Origin: Microcaldota archaeon
Lineage (GTDB): Archaea > Micrarchaeota > Micrarchaeia > CABMEP01
Assembly (NCBI GenBank): GCA_026413625.1
Contig: JAOAKO010000007.1
Coordinates: 1-37,715, forward strand
DNA length: 37,715 nucleotides
Direction of reading: 5' to 3'
Below, one piece after another: positions 35,688 to 37,715 of the stretch (position 1 is its first letter; the number at the start of each line of letters is the position of its first letter). The notes under the pieces were generated by a model that ran no database searches, had not been told where the DNA came from, and worked only from the letters and a program-made list of their open reading frames with translations. A program made the position numbers and the translations under genes.

Positions 35688-37244
35688 ATGCAAGAAGGAT
35701 TGAACGAAGAGAAAATTTCTGAACATTGGGTCTCGGTTTTAGTTAAGGAAATATTGGATTCAACAAAACCGCCATTTGTAGTTGCTTCAGGCATAACAAC
35801 AAGCGGTCCCACGCACATTGGAACAGCAAGTGAGTTCATATACCCAAATGCAATAGTTACATTTTTCAAAAATAACGGATATGACGTAAGGTTCATATTT
35901 ATAGGCGACATTATGGACGCATTCGATGCGATTCCAAAGCCATTAGAACAATACAGGTCTGTTTTAGAACCACATCTTGGAAAACCGCTTGTTCACGTTC
36001 CAGATCCTTACGGATGCCATAAGTCTTATGGAGACCATTTCTTATCAGAGGCATCTGTATTGATGGAAAAATTTAAGGTATTCCCAGAGATAATAAGAAA
36101 TAGCGATCTTTACGCGCAAGGGCTATACGACAAATACGCCATAAAATATCTCAATGAAAGAGATAAGGTAAGGGATGTTGTTTTTGAGTCGTCATTAAGA
36201 AAGAAAGAGGGTCCGGAATGGGAAAATTGGTATCCTATCGCACCGATATGCGAGAAATGCGGAAAAATTTCAACATGCACGGTAACCAAATTTGATGGCG
36301 AGCACTATCATTACAAATGTAACAAGGATGTGGAATACACAAAGGGATGCGGATATGAAGGAAAATCAAAAATTTCAGATCATAAGTATAAGTTGATCTG
36401 GAGAGTGGAATGGCCGTCAAGACAAGATTTTCTGAATGTCACAATAGAGGGTTTCGGGAAGGACCATGCAACAAGAGGAGGTTCTGCAGACACGGCAAGG
36501 GAGATGCATATAAAGGTTCTTGGGAGGGAGCCGCCGTTTTATTATAGATATGGATTTTTCCTCTTAGGGGGAAAGAAATATTCAAAGTCTAAGGGAATCG
36601 GCTTGGATGTCAATACTGTTTTAAAGCTAATGCCGCCGGAAGTTATTAAATATTTCATATACAGGGCGGATTCTCAAGAGGATAAGAATTTCGATCCCAC
36701 GGGTCAAAACATGCTTCTAATTTATGAAGACTATGAATATGCAAGCAGCCTAACTCAACCAAAGGAATCCCTGAGCAGAGCTGACAGAAAGAAAAGAATT
36801 GCCTATGAAATCAGCGGAGAGCGAAAATGGAAGGCAAAATATCTGGACGTTCTTCTTCACTATCAGATATATAAAGATTGGGAAAAGGTCAAAACGCTCC
36901 TTAAAGATCCTGAAGGAGTAGAATATATTAAGCCCTATATAATGTACTGGATAGAAAATGCGTTTGTTCCGGAGGAATACTCCTTTTCGGTGAATCCTCA
37001 GCGACCATCAGATGCGACCGGACTTAAAGAGTTTGCCGAAAGGCTCGATGACAGCATGGACCAATTAGCGATTCATAATCTAGTGTTCGATACTGCAAAA
37101 TCTTTAGGGATAGAACCTAAAGTTTTCTTTAAGACACTATACACTGCAATAATAGGAAAAGACAGAGGTCCGAAATTAGGGAAGCTCATATATGCAGTCG
37201 GCCCCAGTAAAATAAAGCAAATCATATTCGATCTGTTGAAATAG
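35688..37244 (+). CDS. lysK: Class I lysyl-tRNA synthetase
   Basis: SGPTHIGTASEF, FGKDHATRGGSADTA, KKYSKSKGIG; ATG at 35688 preceded by GGATAAT. Confidence 0.93.
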   Translation: MQEGLNEEKISEHWVSVLVKEILDSTKPPFVVASGITTSGPTHIGTASEFIYPNAIVTFFKNNGYDVRFIFIGDIMDAFDAIPKPLEQYRSVLEPHLGKPLVHVPDPYGCHKSYGDHFLSEASVLMEKFKVFPEIIRNSDLYAQGLYDKYAIKYLNERDKVRDVVFESSLRKKEGPEWENWYPIAPICEKCGKISTCTVTKFDGEHYHYKCNKDVEYTKGCGYEGKSKISDHKYKLIWRVEWPSRQDFLNVTIEGFGKDHATRGGSADTAREMHIKVLGREPPFYYRYGFFLLGGKKYSKSKGIGLDVNTVLKLMPPEVIKYFIYRADSQEDKNFDPTGQNMLLIYEDYEYASSLTQPKESLSRADRKKRIAYEISGERKWKAKYLDVLLHYQIYKDWEKVKTLLKDPEGVEYIKPYIMYWIENAFVPEEYSFSVNPQRPSDATGLKEFAERLDDSMDQLAIHNLVFDTAKSLGIEPKVFFKTLYTAIIGKDRGPKLGKLIYAVGPSKIKQIIFDLLK

Positions 37245-37715
37245 TCATTTTGCTGTTTTTTTGTATATTTCTTCTAATTCCTCGATTGTTAAGGTAAAAA
37301 CCCTCCTTTTCCCAATATTTTCGTTTTCTACAATGCGGAGCATATTCGGATATCCTTCGGCCATTTCTTTTGCCTTTGCAGCTGCAGCTAAAGTATTCTT
37401 TCTATGGGAAAATAGTTTTTCTATAAATTTATCAAATCCATAATTGGGTTTTCTGTCTTTTTTGAAAAGCATAACAATTGCAGAATCTACTTCCGGGATC
37501 GGTCTAAAACTTCCTTTCGGCACCTTTTTCAAGTATATTGGCTTGAAGTAGTAATTAGTCATAACGCTCAATCTTGACCAATCTTTGCTACCGGGCTGTG
37601 CAACCATCCGCTCTACGAATTCTTTTTGGAGGCATAGAATCGCCTTTTCAAAATTATATTCTTTGAGTTTGAATAAAAGGGGAGATGAAATTGAGTAAGG
37701 AACATTGCTTATTAT
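37245..37715 (-). CDS. ksgA: Partial (N-terminus off window) rRNA adenine dimethyltransferase KsgA/Dim1
   Basis: Open frame to window edge: IISNVPYSISSPLLFKLKEYNFEKAILCLQKEFVERMVAQPGSKDWSRLSVM... FSHRKNTL. Confidence 0.88.
   Translation of the reverse strand: MISNVPYSISSPLLFKLKEYNFEKAILCLQKEFVERMVAQPGSKDWSRLSVMTNYYFKPIYLKKVPKGSFRPIPEVDSAIVMLFKKDRKPNYGFDKFIEKLFSHRKNTLAAAAKAKEMAEGYPNMLRIVENENIGKRRVFTLTIEELEEIYKKTAK

Noticed and set aside
35585-35911. 108-aa minus-strand ORF opposite the start of LysRS
   Set aside because: Antisense to a conserved gene and crossing its promoter region; no support.

Overview
The window reads as archaeal chromosome. Evidence: GGTGAT-type ribosome-binding sites; archaeal information-processing genes (L18a/LX, aIF6, L31e, L39e, S19e, Rpp21, TFE, RpoK, class I LysRS, DtdA, Pus10, EndA, EndoQ); BHB-type tRNA introns. 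The small, split-up gene set suggests a DPANN-like lineage, which is inference only. I found no rRNA, CRISPR array, transposase or prophage. Six tRNA genes are present and four contain introns: Arg(TCG), elongator-type Met(CAT) with two introns, Leu(TAA) and Ile(TAT). The tRNA-splicing endonuclease EndA is encoded in the same window. Two edge-truncated genes (STT3/AglB at the left, KsgA/Dim1 at the right) and three short genes missing from the ORF track (L18a/LX, L39e, a 56-aa polyacidic protein) were read directly from the sequence. Best leads: the two-intron tRNA-Met; the tRNA-Arg intron built from two matched perfect hairpins; a tRNA-Ile with a UAU anticodon; a four-gene pilin-like operon; a PAP2/dolichol-kinase-like fusion; a lipobox-bearing membrane roadblock protein; a histone-fold protein with an acidic N-tail and a C-terminal coiled coil; an IspE-like kinase in an archaeal setting; and two unusual surface proteins (1426-aa coiled-coil, and Cys-repeat).
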